DNA of 64,000 bases from Coffea arabica. Lineage: Eukaryota > Streptophyta > Magnoliopsida > Gentianales > Rubiaceae. Numbering within the stretch: position 1 is the first letter of the stretch; every line of letters begins with the position of its first letter. Below are positions 1 through 11,499 of this stretch, piece after piece. Position numbers and translations under genes: made by a program. The notes under the pieces are model-generated. The model was given only the letters and a program-made list of their open reading frames with translations. It made no database searches and was not told the DNA's origin. The stretch is taken from the NCBI RefSeq assembly GCF_036785885.1, contig NC_092326.1, positions 39,084,287 to 39,148,286 of the forward strand, read 5' to 3'.

Positions 1-2252
1 TACTATGATTTTTTCGTGTCAAAAATTAATGCTAGTATGACTCCTTTTTTTTTTTTTTCTTTCAAATAATCTCTTTTGTCAGAATAAGTTCATGCATAGT
101 ATATGAGATCCTATACAAAATAATAATAAAAATTTAAAACGAGCATGCTAATTCAATACATTTAATCCCATTAAGCACCTAAAACTATTTTCATACATAT
201 AATTATTGTCTTTTTAATTTAAACTAGCGAATTTGAGCACTCGAGATCATACTCAAGAATCTTTTTGTCAAGTCCACACAGCTAAAAGTAGTATATGATA
301 TCTCAAAAAAAAAACCCTTTTTTTGGGAGGAGGAGGGATACCTGCCAAAACGTGTATAGAATATCACCAGATATGAAAGCAGCAAATGCAAAATTCCTAC
401 TTTTTTCTTCATCCTTTACAATTTTTCAACAAAGCTGCTGCAAGCATACCCACGGTTTTTGTCTCCACAATCTTGGAGCATAAACTATAAAGTGGGAATT
501 AATGAATAATGAGAAGCCAAATTTCAAGAGAGAATTGTATTTGGAAGCAATTCCTGGCCAAAAAACTACAGCATCCATTCTTTATTTAGGTGGCCAACCG
601 GGCATTGAAAACTAGTTGAAACCCCCAAGAAAGGTTAGTAGCATCTTGTTAGGGAAAGGACCTCTCGGGACGAATAGGGTACTGCTTAGCTGCACTTGCT
701 ATCTTTAATAGGAAGGTTGTCTATATTCTGCTTTCAAATGTACATACAAACTCATGCCACCATTCTTTTCTGGAGCTACGTCCACACGCCAAAATTGTTT
801 GCCGGTCGATATTCAGATTTCATAAGCACCATCTACACTCCTGCAACTGCATGAAGCTGCATTTTTCTTCCGATATGTGTAGTTTTCTGTCAAATGATTT
901 CTTTGTTCAGTTGATGACCATTTCCATTTGGTTAGCATGACTTGTTAAAAAAGAAAGAAAAAAAAGTCAAATATTATTCAATTTGCATCATAAACGCAAT
1001 TTTCAACCACCTTTTTTTATCTCACATACAACGCTCAGATGCTTAGTAGTTTAATTCCACTTAGTCACATACTTGAATGCTTGCAACGCCAAACTTGTAG
1101 TGTTTTTTGAATATTTACACCTTTTTCTGTCCTTGAAGTATATGAAAAATCTGGGTTTTCCCCCCCCCCCCTCTTTAGTTAAAAATTTCCGTATGGAAAA
1201 TCTGGTTATATCAGATACAAGACAAATAAAATCCCTATTACGGGAGATATGAGCACCGTATTATACATTTAATCGTGTGATCAGATTAATTATCAAGTCG
1301 AATCTACCCACAGTAGTGGATGTCAATTTTGTGGTTATATAAATCAGTTGACTATGAGTATCTAATCTGGTTATATACATATATATGTATGTGGATGTCA
1401 ATTTTCTGATGGTCATGAGAAGGTTCATATGTAGATGTCTAAGTGCCTATAGTGGCTCCGATAATGATTAAACCCTATCCATTGTTTCTCGTTTGCTGTT
1501 TTTGGGTTGGAAAGTTGTATCCTTGTGCCACGAGGAACAGCTAAATTTGTTCCACTTTCTAGTTAAAAAAAAAAAACATTTCATAGAAAAGGTATTTCCC
1601 CCAATGAAACATATAGCTATTTCCTTGAGATTGTAATTGAGCATCTATTAATCAACAATTTATGCTCTATCTACAATCAGTTTGAAGCAATTTCATCCTT
1701 TGATACACAAAAATTTTCCATATATATATATATGATCATGACTGAATAAGGCTTCAAGGGATTTCTTTAATATGTGGCATGATATAAAATTGCTATATAT
1801 AACAAGTCTTTCCTAATTAAAGGTATTAGCTATAATGTGTAATTATTTTTCCTTTTGGCTAGGCATTGAGATCGTGAACACAATGATCACAAGAAGGCCG
1901 GGCATGTAATTCCAAAGGAATCCCTTTAATGCAGAAAAAGCAATATGCAAAAAAAAAAAGAAATAAATAAATAAAAGAGAGAACTCAGATAGGGAAAAAG
2001 GGGTACCACACCACATAAATGTACGTACGCCACAATTAATTGTTGATTGAAATTTGAACGTTAATAAATCAATGTGCACTAAGTTTAATCTTTTGGATGT
2101 TATTGGTCTTAATTGCTTTCCTCAGTCATCATTAAAGAACATATGTAGAGGGACTTTCATGCCCACTCAGGAATATTTGATAACCCGTGCAGTGATTAAT
2201 CCAAACCCTCCTATTAACTTATAAGCTAGCTATTGCACTATGATGTATAAGA

Positions 2253-2297
<45 letters not shown>

Positions 2298-2302
2298 TTT
2301 TT
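2253..2302. repeat. (TA)n followed by T22 microsatellite
   Basis: About 14 TA dinucleotides run directly into 22 T residues. This is a simple-sequence repeat and is likely to vary in length between individuals. Confidence 0.9.
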
Positions 2303-4791
2303 GTTATGCACAAATAATCAATTTTTATTTGCTATAGCTCTTAGACATGTCAAATCTTAAGATTCACTTTTAATTTAGACGACCCTACATGCAAAATAAA
2401 TAAATTTTGTAGGGCTGAGTTTAATTTTATCACAACATCCACGAGCATCCTTTAGTTATAATTTCTGTACGTAATATTGGTCATTATTGGATAGTGTTCT
2501 TCTCATTGACAAAAGATTTTAGTTCCACAGGCACCATCATATATACTTAATTAGAACCCAATATATTCTTCCAGTACTGCTGATTGAAGATTAATAAATT
2601 TCGAGATAATTAATTCCATTGATATATAGGTGATCCAAATTTGTTTTGCTCGAGGGAAAAGTACAAAGTGGGACTAATTGGAAATTTCAATACAAACAAA
2701 TTGTTTGGGTTAGCCACTATAACTAAAAGCTTTTCTAGCTCAAATGATTGTGCTTTCATCTAAATCTTTGCACTAATAATTATGTCTTTTAGTTTCTGGG
2801 ACTTTCTTATTTGGCCGGCCGACCGCTCGTATTGAAAAGTTATTTAAAGCCTATGAGAAACAAAAAGTATGTATGATTTTTGGAGATGTGAGTTCTCACT
2901 TCAAAAAAGACATGTATGAAATCGACAAGGCAATCACTCCCCATAATCCATGTTACTGGCGGCTTAGCTCAACCATCATTTATTTGGGTGGAAGTTGATA
3001 GAAACCCTCCTATTGTAGAAAGGAAAAAAAAAAAAAAGGCCAAGACTTTTTTTTTTTTTTTTTTTAAATCCTCTTTCTAAACTTATGTTATTGTTTATTA
3101 TTGTGGTGGAAAGTAGTACTACATTACATATGACTTTGTTTTGCATGCAGAAAGAGAAAGGAAAAGGATAAGCATTTCTACAAACATATACATCACAAGT
3201 GGTTTGTCTACAAAGACGGTAATATAGGTATTAGTATATTTCCTGTTGTTGGGTCTATTTCTCTTGTGTAGAAGAAAACATTTATGATGGCAATTTTTGT
3301 AGAAATTCCTTATAAAATGATTAGAGTGGTTAAAGTGGAATTAAGAATGGAACTGTTGGTCTTAAGTACCTATCATGCTGTCAAGTTTATCATAATTAGC
3401 ACTGTTTAGATTGATAATTATTTGAGGAGTTTTCTTCTCCATTTTTCAAATTAACAAATCAACAAATGCCTAATCATATAAACTTTTTGCTCCTGACAAG
3501 ATAAAGATCAGCTAAATAAGATTGACTTGTGCTCATAAATTATATATATATGCTGTGTTCAACCTTCACTCGTCTCTCTCTCTCTCTCTTTTCCTTCCTC
3601 GATGCTCAGAGAAACATAATTAGATTCTATGGCCTTGTTAATTTTGTCAATAATATCCAAGTTATTGTTAATTAAAATCATTGAAGCTAGCCGGAGAACT
3701 GTGTTCGTCTTTTTTTTTTTCCGACGAAATTAATAGATGTATAGATCTGTGGATTTATATATTTGTCATGAAAAGTTGAGGGAAAAATCACTTTATTTTT
3801 GTCTGTCGATTAGTGAGGCTTGTTATTAATTAAGTTTCAACTTTTTAGAGAGGGAACAACCAAATTCACATGTTAGATCCACGAAAATCACTAGCAGCTA
3901 ATTAAGCCAATAAATGTCAAGTTTTACCAAACCCTTATGTCAGTCAATGCATGACTTGAATCATATTAAATAAAGCTCAAATTATCAGCCTAACTGTATA
4001 TCATTTTCACTGTCCACCTTTTTTCAACTAAACTGACCAAAAAATGGTACAGTTATATCAATTCATTTTCTTTTCCCTTTGGACTAGAAAAAAGTTGGAA
4101 AGAAACATTTCTCAATAAAGACGGTCGGTCGAATCTTCATTCCTTTGACTTGTGGGATGTTTTGAACCGGCACAGAACAATTTTTGTTTTTGGGCTTTGC
4201 AATGTCGATTTGGGAGAGCATCATTTTGAACCTTTTTTCTTTTTCTTTTTATTTTTGTCCCTTTCTTTAGTTGGGGGCAGGTGAAGGTGGAAAAAGTTAA
4301 TGCTAATTAAGTTATGGGAGGACGTACTCTTCACCTTAATTCTTGTTTTAGTGCTTGTTTACACACTTTATAATTATGCTAACTTCTTGAGATAAAAGGA
4401 AATTCAAATTAATGGCTTCTTTGTGCTGTGAAAGTCAAATTAAAATTAACTGCATAAGTATGATTGGTTTTACAATCGCGACTAGTGTAAATCTAAGCGT
4501 TACTCATGTGTTGACCCAAAAAGTACATTAGTGATGCATTTCCTATGCTGCTAACTACCAAGAATTGTTTCCAACAAAAAATTGTCTTCACTCTCACATG
4601 CAAACTAAAATTCATGGAGCCTAATGTACTTGGAACTAGACGTTAAAGTTTTCAAACCGAGTTGGCGAAAGCATAGTTTTGTAGGGTATAGTTTTTATAA
4701 ACTGTCAGCGTACACAAATTTTTTTTAACACTAACAGGCTTAAATTATATTACACAATATGAATTCAAATTCGAAATTCAAGTCACGCACA

Positions 4792-4845
4792 TATCTCATA
4801 CATCCATAGCTACTAGTGTATCTCATACATCCATAGCTACTAATG
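4792..4845. repeat. two-copy 27-bp tandem repeat
   Basis: A 27-bp unit beginning TATCTCATACATCC occurs twice head to tail, differing at one base near its 3' end (AGTG versus AATG). It lies in noncoding DNA. The surrounding sequence has a transposon-like look but no terminal repeats I can define. Confidence 0.85.
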
Positions 4846-5584
4846 TAAAAAAATCATTACACTGTATGTATGTATGTCGGTGCATAAAAAATTAATCTGA
4901 TTTTTTTAACAGAGAGAAGTGGTTGTGCATTTGTGGAAGGTGATCTATGCAATCTCATAACACACTGACAAAAGTGAAAGCAAAGATAAAAGAAGACACA
5001 TATAATTACGATTCAACAAATACAAGTTGCTTATTCCAATCAAGATGTGCTGGATTCAATAAATTAAAGGCATTAAAGAGCTCAGCGCTTTATTAAAGAA
5101 AGCTTTGCAAGATTTCCATTAGATCTATGCTCTACTAATAGCAAAATTGATCAAAAGTCCTCTCAGTATCTTCATAAACAAATGGATCAAAATTTTCGAG
5201 GATGCGTAGGTTCACACGCAAATGTACTATATCATTTGTGCCATTTTTTTTCCCTGTAAAAAAGTCAACTTCCCATTCCTATTATCACTAATTACAAAAA
5301 CTTTGCATTTTATGCAAAACTGGCCTTTTAAATGGCAATTTTCTTCTTTCTTCTTCTTTGCGGTTGTGGGGTTCAATTCTTAAATCAGATGTACATAGAC
5401 GTGTCACATAAGATGAATTGCATCAAAAGCTGTCCATGTAATGAACAAGCTGCCGAGATTCAACTGCAAATTTATGACATAGTCATTACAATCTTAGCTA
5501 TAGATTAGATATTTAAAGTTATTTTTTCCCCCTTTAGAATGTTGAAGTTATCTTCAAATGATACACCAACAAACATTTGTACTT

Positions 5585-5761
5585 TTTTTTTTTTTTTTGG
5601 TCAACCCAGAGAGTATCCTAATTTTGCCAGACTAATCTCTCCGGATCTAGAGTACCCCGCCCCCCAAGAGCACCCAGATGATATGTGAAGTCAGACTCGA
5701 ATCACGCCCCACGAAAAATACCCCTGAGGATTCACCGGCTAAGCTGACCCCGAGGGGCGGC
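5585..5761 (-). mobile_element. tRNA-derived SINE, minus orientation
   Basis: On the minus strand the element begins with a G/C-rich head that holds an A-box-like GGTCAGCTTAGCCGG (plus-strand 5728-5749). A B-box-like GATTCGAGTC follows about 25-40 bp later (plus 5690-5705). It ends in a poly-A tract, seen as a T run at 5585-5598 on the plus strand. It is flanked by a 9-bp direct repeat TTTGTACTT at 5576-5584 and 5762-5770, as expected for target-primed insertion. The SINE class is well supported; the family name is not known to me. Confidence 0.75.
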
Positions 5762-6317
5762 TTTGTACTTGATTATCCTGCATTTTTTGTTTCTAAATAC
5801 TTAGATAGTACAAGTACATTGAATTGAATTGTTATATATACATATGTCTACATGTGTGTAGTACTAATATTATTCAACAATTGCATATATCAGTTCAGTA
5901 TGATGGAAAGAAAAGTACAGTTTATTATGCAGCCTTATTAAAGTTGCAATACTCGAAATCTCCAAGGTTGCAGTAAATGGTTCGAAATTAGAAGTTCGAT
6001 TGAACATTTCTACTCATTCATTCTTTAAATTTCTTTGGAATGAAGAAGAACTAGTTCTGATCAAATGATGAAAAGATAAATAGCAATAATCTACTAATTG
6101 CAACATTTACTGATCAAAGGATAATAATTGTACCACGTCTCAAACTGCAAAGACTAGATACAATAGTTGTTCTTCTAGGCTTGAGTAATTAATGGTACTG
6201 TCATTTACCACTAACATTTTTCTCCATGATAATTACATGCACTTAAGTCTAGAGCCTTCAATACAACGCTGCCTAGCTACAAGAAAATCATTACTACTCA
6301 TCATCCCATGATTCCCA

Positions 6318-7595
6318 TCAGCCGCCCTGTGAAACAATCTCAGCCATCTCCAAGAACCCTTGATGATGATTATCATCATTATGATCATGATGATGACGAT
6401 GATGATGATGACCACAAATCTTCTCATTCTCTCTCACCCTTTCCTTCTCTTCCTCCATCTTCATATACATCCCGTACACATAGGATGAAAACGCCCAAAC
6501 ACACAGCAATGTAGACACAGCTTTCATCCCACTAAACTGATCCCGGTACACCAAAACACCCCCCAAAACATTCATGGACAAAAGGGCCGTCATGCAAATC
6601 CCCCCTGTCAACGACGTTGTCAAGAACACCATCCCCGCCGTCCCCATGAAACACAACTGCCACGTTACAATGTTAAAAGACACCGTCAGCCAGTAAGCTC
6701 TCGGCCCCAGATCAAAAACCTTAAAACTCTCATTTTTCATTTCGGAAAATCCCCCATCAGCCGCCATCCCTATCGTTGCCAGAGCCGTCGCCGCGATTTC
6801 CATAATCATTTGCATTTCCATCACCATAGCGTAGCAGTAAACTTGTCGATAAATTTTCTCCATTACTGGTAAATAAAGAGCGAATAATAGCCCGGCCCCG
6901 ATGGTTGAAAAGAACCCTATGAAATATTTTGCTTTGGTTAAACCTTGTGCTTTGTCATGCTTTGATCCGAGGGCTAACAGAACTGAACTCAGAGTTAAAA
7001 GGACGACGCAGTTAAGGTTACAGAAGGTGATCTTCTGTTTTACGATGATTACGGCGAGAATGAGAGTGAAGGCAAGCTGGGAGGAGAGAAGCAAGGAAGA
7101 GGTTGAGACGGGTAGATATGAATTTCCCCACGAGAAAAGTAAGTTGTTGATGCCCAACAGAAATCCAATGATTACGGACAGTGACAAAAGTTTCGGCGTG
7201 AACCGGGAAAAGGGCCGTCTGTCCGTGCATTTGAAGAGGTAATAGGGGAGGTAAATGGGGAGGAGGAGCAGCGGAAAGCCGGCGGACTGCACCCATGTGG
7301 AAACCCACCGGCTTCCGCCCTTGTGGTTGAAGTAGAATTTGGAGAGGAGTGCTGATGAAACGGAGCCAACAAAGAGACAGAAGTAGTTGATGGCTAGCAG
7401 CTGTATGTAACGTCTGTTGTTTGTGCTTTTGTGCATGAATTCGGTTTTGTCTTCTTGTGCTTCTTGATTCAGTGGGGTGGGGGTGGGGGTGATGGTGGTG
7501 GTGATGGTGATGGTTGGTTCTGGTAGTAGTGGTTGTGGTGGCGGTGGCTGCGGTGGTGATAGCTGTGGCTGTGATGATGGGAGTGAAAAGGCCAT
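6318..7595 (-). CDS. purine permease (PUP family), PUP4-like
   Basis: This single-exon gene encodes 425 aa. Plant purine permeases are proton-coupled importers of adenine, cytokinin bases and related compounds, in plasma or organelle membranes. The protein reads as a ten-helix drug/metabolite-transporter fold from about residue 62 (RRYIQLLAINYFCLF) to about 385. It has the family's LLGINNLLFSWG-like stretch, the helix around YLPVSTSSLLLSSQLAFT, and a late FMGTAGMVFLTTSLTGG segment. The first 50 residues are Pro/Thr-rich and low complexity. The C-terminus is unusual: about 20 residues dominated by His and Asp, encoded by an imperfect CAT/GAT trinucleotide run. The start at 7595 is the first in-frame ATG; a second ATG at residue 54, just before the conserved region, is also possible. 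Family assignment is firm, but the PUP4-like subclass and substrate are inference. Confidence 0.93.
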   Translation of the reverse strand: MAFSLPSSQPQLSPPQPPPPQPLLPEPTITITTTITPTPTPLNQEAQEDKTEFMHKSTNNRRYIQLLAINYFCLFVGSVSSALLSKFYFNHKGGSRWVSTWVQSAGFPLLLLPIYLPYYLFKCTDRRPFSRFTPKLLSLSVIIGFLLGINNLLFSWGNSYLPVSTSSLLLSSQLAFTLILAVIIVKQKITFCNLNCVVLLTLSSVLLALGSKHDKAQGLTKAKYFIGFFSTIGAGLLFALYLPVMEKIYRQVYCYAMVMEMQMIMEIAATALATIGMAADGGFSEMKNESFKVFDLGPRAYWLTVSFNIVTWQLCFMGTAGMVFLTTSLTGGICMTALLSMNVLGGVLVYRDQFSGMKAVSTLLCVWAFSSYVYGMYMKMEEEKERVRENEKICGHHHHRHHHDHNDDNHHQGFLEMAEIVSQGG

Positions 7596-7721
7596 TTGGA
7601 TTGAATGAAAAAGTGAGGTTGAAACGGCGGAGACGAATATGAGTTTTAATGCGGATGGATGATGTCGTCTTGAGGATATGATCTGATGCTTCTAGTTCTA
7701 TTCTGATCTCTGGGGTTCACG

Positions 7722-7728
7722 CTATATA
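7722..7728 (-). promoter_or_regulatory. candidate TATA box of the purine permease gene
   Basis: The minus strand carries TATATAG about 130 bp upstream of the permease start codon, a plausible distance for a plant TATA box plus a leader of about 100 nt. No transcript data support it here. Confidence 0.45.
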
Positions 7729-7898
7729 AAGTGGTGGACTTTAGAGACAACGGAGAAAGGAGAGAATAGTTGTGTCTTTATCAAGAATTCAAGATTTGAT
7801 TATCTTTAGTAGGATGCGAGTATTACAAAGTGAAAAGCTTTCGGCTGGTAGCCAAGAGGCTAATTGAGGATTCAATGATTGTGAATCAGAGCCCCTCT

Positions 7899-7902
7899 GT
7901 GA

Positions 7903-7941
<39 letters not shown>
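7899..7941. repeat. (GT)n(AT)n compound microsatellite
   Basis: About 11 GT dinucleotides pass into about 10 AT dinucleotides, roughly 300 bp upstream of the purine permease start codon. Confidence 0.9.
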
Positions 7942-7949
7942 GCATTTAC

Positions 7950-8660
7950 ATCACATAGTACTTAATTGAGGATTGACATGGTCTCTAAATTGACTCGATT
8001 TATATCTTAGATAAGAACAGATACTACACTTGATTTATACATTAGATTGATTTAGTTGCAATTTAGTAGTACTAGCTACCATTTTTATGATAAAATGAAC
8101 CGTAATAATTTAGACTGTGTTAGGATTGTAAATTATATGAGGTAATTTTGTGAAAAAATTACTGCATCACTTTTTTGATGTGATGTATATGAGATAAAAA
8201 AGTAATTAAAAAATATATTGACGATACAAACAAGTCAGTGTGCGTGTGAATAAAAGATAGATAAATAACGTGCATTCCAGGCATAATTCTTGATGAAACT
8301 AGTCATATTCAATTTGTGAAAAGCCTCGTTTCACTTTGGGGTTGGGGACATGATGTTTACTTAAAGATTAGATTATGTTGCATCTTTTCCTTAATGAAGC
8401 AGTGATACTTAATTGAGGATTTAGATGTATGTTGCATCTTTTCCTTAATGAAGCAGTAATACTTAGTTGAGGATTGTCACATCTAAATTGACAAGATTGA
8501 TATCTTTCATTGATTGAGTCGTGATTTAGTAGCACTAGCTACCATTTTTGTATGACACGACAAGTGTTTAACATAATTCTTTTGATGAAAGGAGTCATAT
8601 TTGATTTGTGGAGGTTTCATTTCATTTCATTTCACTCTGTGGGCATGATTGTTTAGTGAG
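7950..8660. repeat. diverged tandem duplication with a MITE in one copy
   Basis: Three landmarks occur twice in the same order. They are ACTTAATTGAGGATTG (about 7960 and 8453), a stretch containing CTAGCTACCATTTTT (about 8071 and 8536), and CATAATTCTT plus GATGAAA followed by GTCATATT (about 8281 and 8572). The first copy contains about 170 bp of MITE sequence between the last two landmarks that the second copy lacks. A shorter repeat containing ATGTTGCATCTTTTCCTTAA occurs twice at about 8367 and 8430. Confidence 0.7.
8110..8280. mobile_element. MITE, GTTTGGATTG-type family (decayed copy)
   Basis: The internal block GATGTGATGTATATGAGATAAAAAAG is nearly the same as the block in the MITE at 10491-10664, and the start (TAGGATTGTAAATTATATGAG) matches that element's terminus with changes. 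The right terminus is too decayed to fix. The related second copy of the surrounding duplication lacks this insert. Confidence 0.6.
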
Positions 8661-8839
8661 GCGTTTCCAGATAGGCAGATGGCGTTTGGTAGGATTTGGA
8701 GTCAGAGAGTGAAAGGTACAGATAAAAATATGGAAGCGTTTCAGCAGATGATAAGTAAATTCGTAACGGCTGCATTGACTATTTCGTCTCCTTGTGCTGC
8801 TAATTTCACCTCTAGCGGCTAATTTCAGGAGTGTCATCT

Positions 8840-10480
8840 TGACATCTTTTATGACTCACCAACAAAATGAGAGACAGCTGGTTCAATTCCAAGTGTGAGA
8901 ATTCAAGGTTGAGACTGTAGCTTTCGTGGTTTGTAGGATGCACAGTGGATTTCAACTTGTACAATTGTCAAGTCTTAAATGCACTGTACATTATAGGCAC
9001 TATCACCATATCGTACCCATACACGTTTACGCTGACATAACAAATGTAGATATTAAAATAATAAAAAATATATATATTGCTCGTATTTTACCTTTTTTTT
9101 TAATCTCGTTTTCACTATTTGTTTTATCATATAGTTTAGTATATGATAATCACGTAATAAAATTATAGTAAAAATGTGATTAACAAAAAGTAAAGTATCA
9201 GTAACATTTCCCTGAATTTAAAAAAGACATGACGAAATTTATCATTATTTAAAAATTACATTATGAATCATGCCATACAATTGCCTTTTAATAATTACAT
9301 AGTTGCTCAATCCATGTATAGTGGACTTTTGTCTACGTTGCTTCTCTTCATCTCTATGCAAGTCTTCATACTTCATACAAACAAAAGTGACTGATGTCAA
9401 AGTCTAAGGTAACCACAAGTTGACTTAATTGATAGCGGTCGGTCAAATCCTCACAAAATATCGTGTATTCGAATTTTATTATTAATATGAAAATTATATT
9501 GATTAGCAATTTGTAAGAATTCTTATCAATTGCCTATGATTCCCAAGATATGTCATAACCCGTGACGGTGATCAGAACTAAACCCACCCAAACTCTAAAT
9601 TACCTGAAAAAAAAAAAAGAAAGAAAAGGAAAGAATGTCTCCATGTCTTTTGTACTACTTAGGGTTGTAGATAGAAAGGAGCCTATTAATTTCAAATCCT
9701 GCACCAGCAATATATTTGGACTCATCAAGATCATTTTCACTAATAGGATCCAACTTAATGCAGACGAACATATTAGGTGCTATTCGTACTGCCATGGATT
9801 AGGCTAAATAAGACGATGATTATGTGTGTCTCTATTCTTTGGTAACTTGTCCATTCACAAATAAATACAAAACAAACCATTATAGTATTAACTACAACTA
9901 TGACAGCTTCTTTCATCTCGACCACATCAATAATGAAACAAATTACAACAAAATCTCCTCCATTTCGAAGTCACTGCTGGCTCATCGTATTTGATTGGAT
10001 AGAGCAGCATAAAATTAAGTGGATCAAATTAGAGGAAAATCTGAATTATTTGTGAGACTGCTAAACTATTCATCAGCAGTAAAACTGACCACTAATGCTA
10101 CCTGCATCATAGGAAAATGTCTTAGTCAGCATGTGTGGATAAAAAGAAGTCGACACTGCCACGCATGCTATCTTCCTAAAAAGACCAGTCAACGTCTAAT
10201 TGATTAAATAGATAAGGAAAGCAGCAAAGTCAATCCTAGATAATAGATGCTGACAGGTAGGTAAATAAATAAGACCTATATAGATGGATAGACTGAAATT
10301 AATTTTCCAGCTGATTATTGCTGCTGTTTCCTCGAAAACGATGAAATACAGTTTGAACAAATTATTATAATTCATTTTTTATTTTTGGTATAATTCATAA
10401 TAGAGGTACGATGTTCAGTTACTGTTCGTGTGAGTCTTGCTAATTGACTCTCTGTCATACAAATGATGCATAATAAGATA
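8840..10480. other. gene-free intergenic region
   Basis: Only short open frames without recognisable motifs occur here. The DNA is AT-rich. I see no RNA gene or defined repeat. Confidence 0.55.
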
Positions 10481-10490
10481 CTACAACTTT

Positions 10491-10664
10491 TTTGTTTGGA
10501 TTGTAAGTTATTTGAGATTATTTGAAATATTTTTACTATAACACTTTTTGTGATGTGATGTATGTGAGATAAAAAGGTAATTGAAAAGGTAAAAAAGTGT
10601 ATTGAAAATTGTAATGATGATGTAAGCAAATAAAACTGGGTAAATAATGCTCAATCCAAACAAA
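10491..10664. mobile_element. MITE with 13-bp perfect terminal inverted repeats
   Basis: The ends are TTTGTTTGGATTG (10491-10503) and its exact reverse complement (10652-10664). The interior is AT-rich with GATGTGATGTATGTGAGATAAAAAG, shared with related copies in this window. No transposase is present, so it is non-autonomous. A target duplication is not clear. Confidence 0.8.
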
Positions 10665-10684
10665 CCCGTTGTTCGAGCAGCAGT

Positions 10685-11430
10685 ACAATTGTTGGAGCCT
10701 CGTTATCCTTCGTCTCAAATTGGTCGTCGCATCTCAAGATTTCAACGTTTTAAAAATAGTGATTTGACGGTGATGTTAGCGAATTTGTTTCCAAAATTAC
10801 AAGTAAATTTGACTTTCATGAAATGGCAAATATTTTCTTATAGGGTAAAAAATTTTAGCGGTCATTAAACTATTGATCGGATCATATTTTTGCCATCAAA
10901 CTATTTTTCATTAGTAATTGACCAAGCCATTAAACAATATGATCAGTAAACCTGTAACCATTTAGTCGATAATTACTTTTAATCTATGAAATTAGCAGTT
11001 AATCTATGAAATACGGTCACGTAGTTGTTGGATAAAATTGCCTTCGCACTTTACCACATGTACTGCTAATTTCACAGATTAAGAGCAATTATTTACTAAA
11101 TGATTACGAATTTACTGATTAAATTGTTTAGTGGTCAATTATTAATGAAAAATAGTTTGATGGATAAAATATAATTTGATAAATAATTTAGTGGTCGCTG
11201 ATATTTGTTATCTTTTGATATATTATCAAAACAAAAAATATGATACTTTGAATGAGATGGGGCGAAGGAAAGGAGCAGTATTTATTGTTTAGTCACATAA
11301 CCTTCCAAAAGAGATGAACAGGGATATAAAGCTGCTGCTATGTTCTATAGCACAGCAAGTGGCGACCTCGCAGAGACATGCATCGCCAGCACAACCGTCC
11401 GTGCAGTAATTAAGCCTCGTCCTAATACTA
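10685..11430. repeat. segmental duplication block A, copy 1
   Basis: Two segments (10685-10826 and 11240-11430) match 15015-15156 and 15190-15395 in the same order and orientation, at about 85-87 percent identity by eye. The segments in this copy are separated by an inserted palindromic MITE that copy 2 lacks. No protein is evident. The best-kept part contains TTCTATAGCACAGCAAGTGG, identical in both copies. Confidence 0.8.
10843..11212. mobile_element. long-inverted-repeat MITE (fold-back type)
   Basis: The left ~150 bp (from TAGCGGTCATTAAACTATT to CTATGAAATTAGCAG) is repeated in reverse complement on the right (CTGCTAATTTCACAG onward), around a short spacer. Transcribed, this would fold into a long hairpin. 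The related block at 15015-15395 lacks the insert, which confirms mobility. The target duplication is unclear. Confidence 0.8.
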
Positions 11431-11499
11431 ATAGATTACAAATAATCTATATCTATCTATATAAATTACAGAAGCAGTTTTTGGTTAGAATCCATTATA

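Larger units (their letters stand above)
1..5575. other. gene-free AT-rich intergenic region
   Basis: I see no coding region with recognisable protein similarity here; the open frames are short and lack family motifs. The stretch holds homopolymer runs, a TA/T microsatellite near 2.25 kb, a short TC run near 3.57 kb and a two-copy 27-bp tandem repeat near 4.8 kb. A moderately G/C-richer patch at about 590-860 looks like decayed coding or transposon sequence but I could not assign it. Confidence 0.6.

Noticed and set aside
6308-6514. Plus-strand open frame encoding a poly-Asp run
   Set aside because: It is antisense to the purine permease C-terminus and results from the GAT/CAT trinucleotide repeat.
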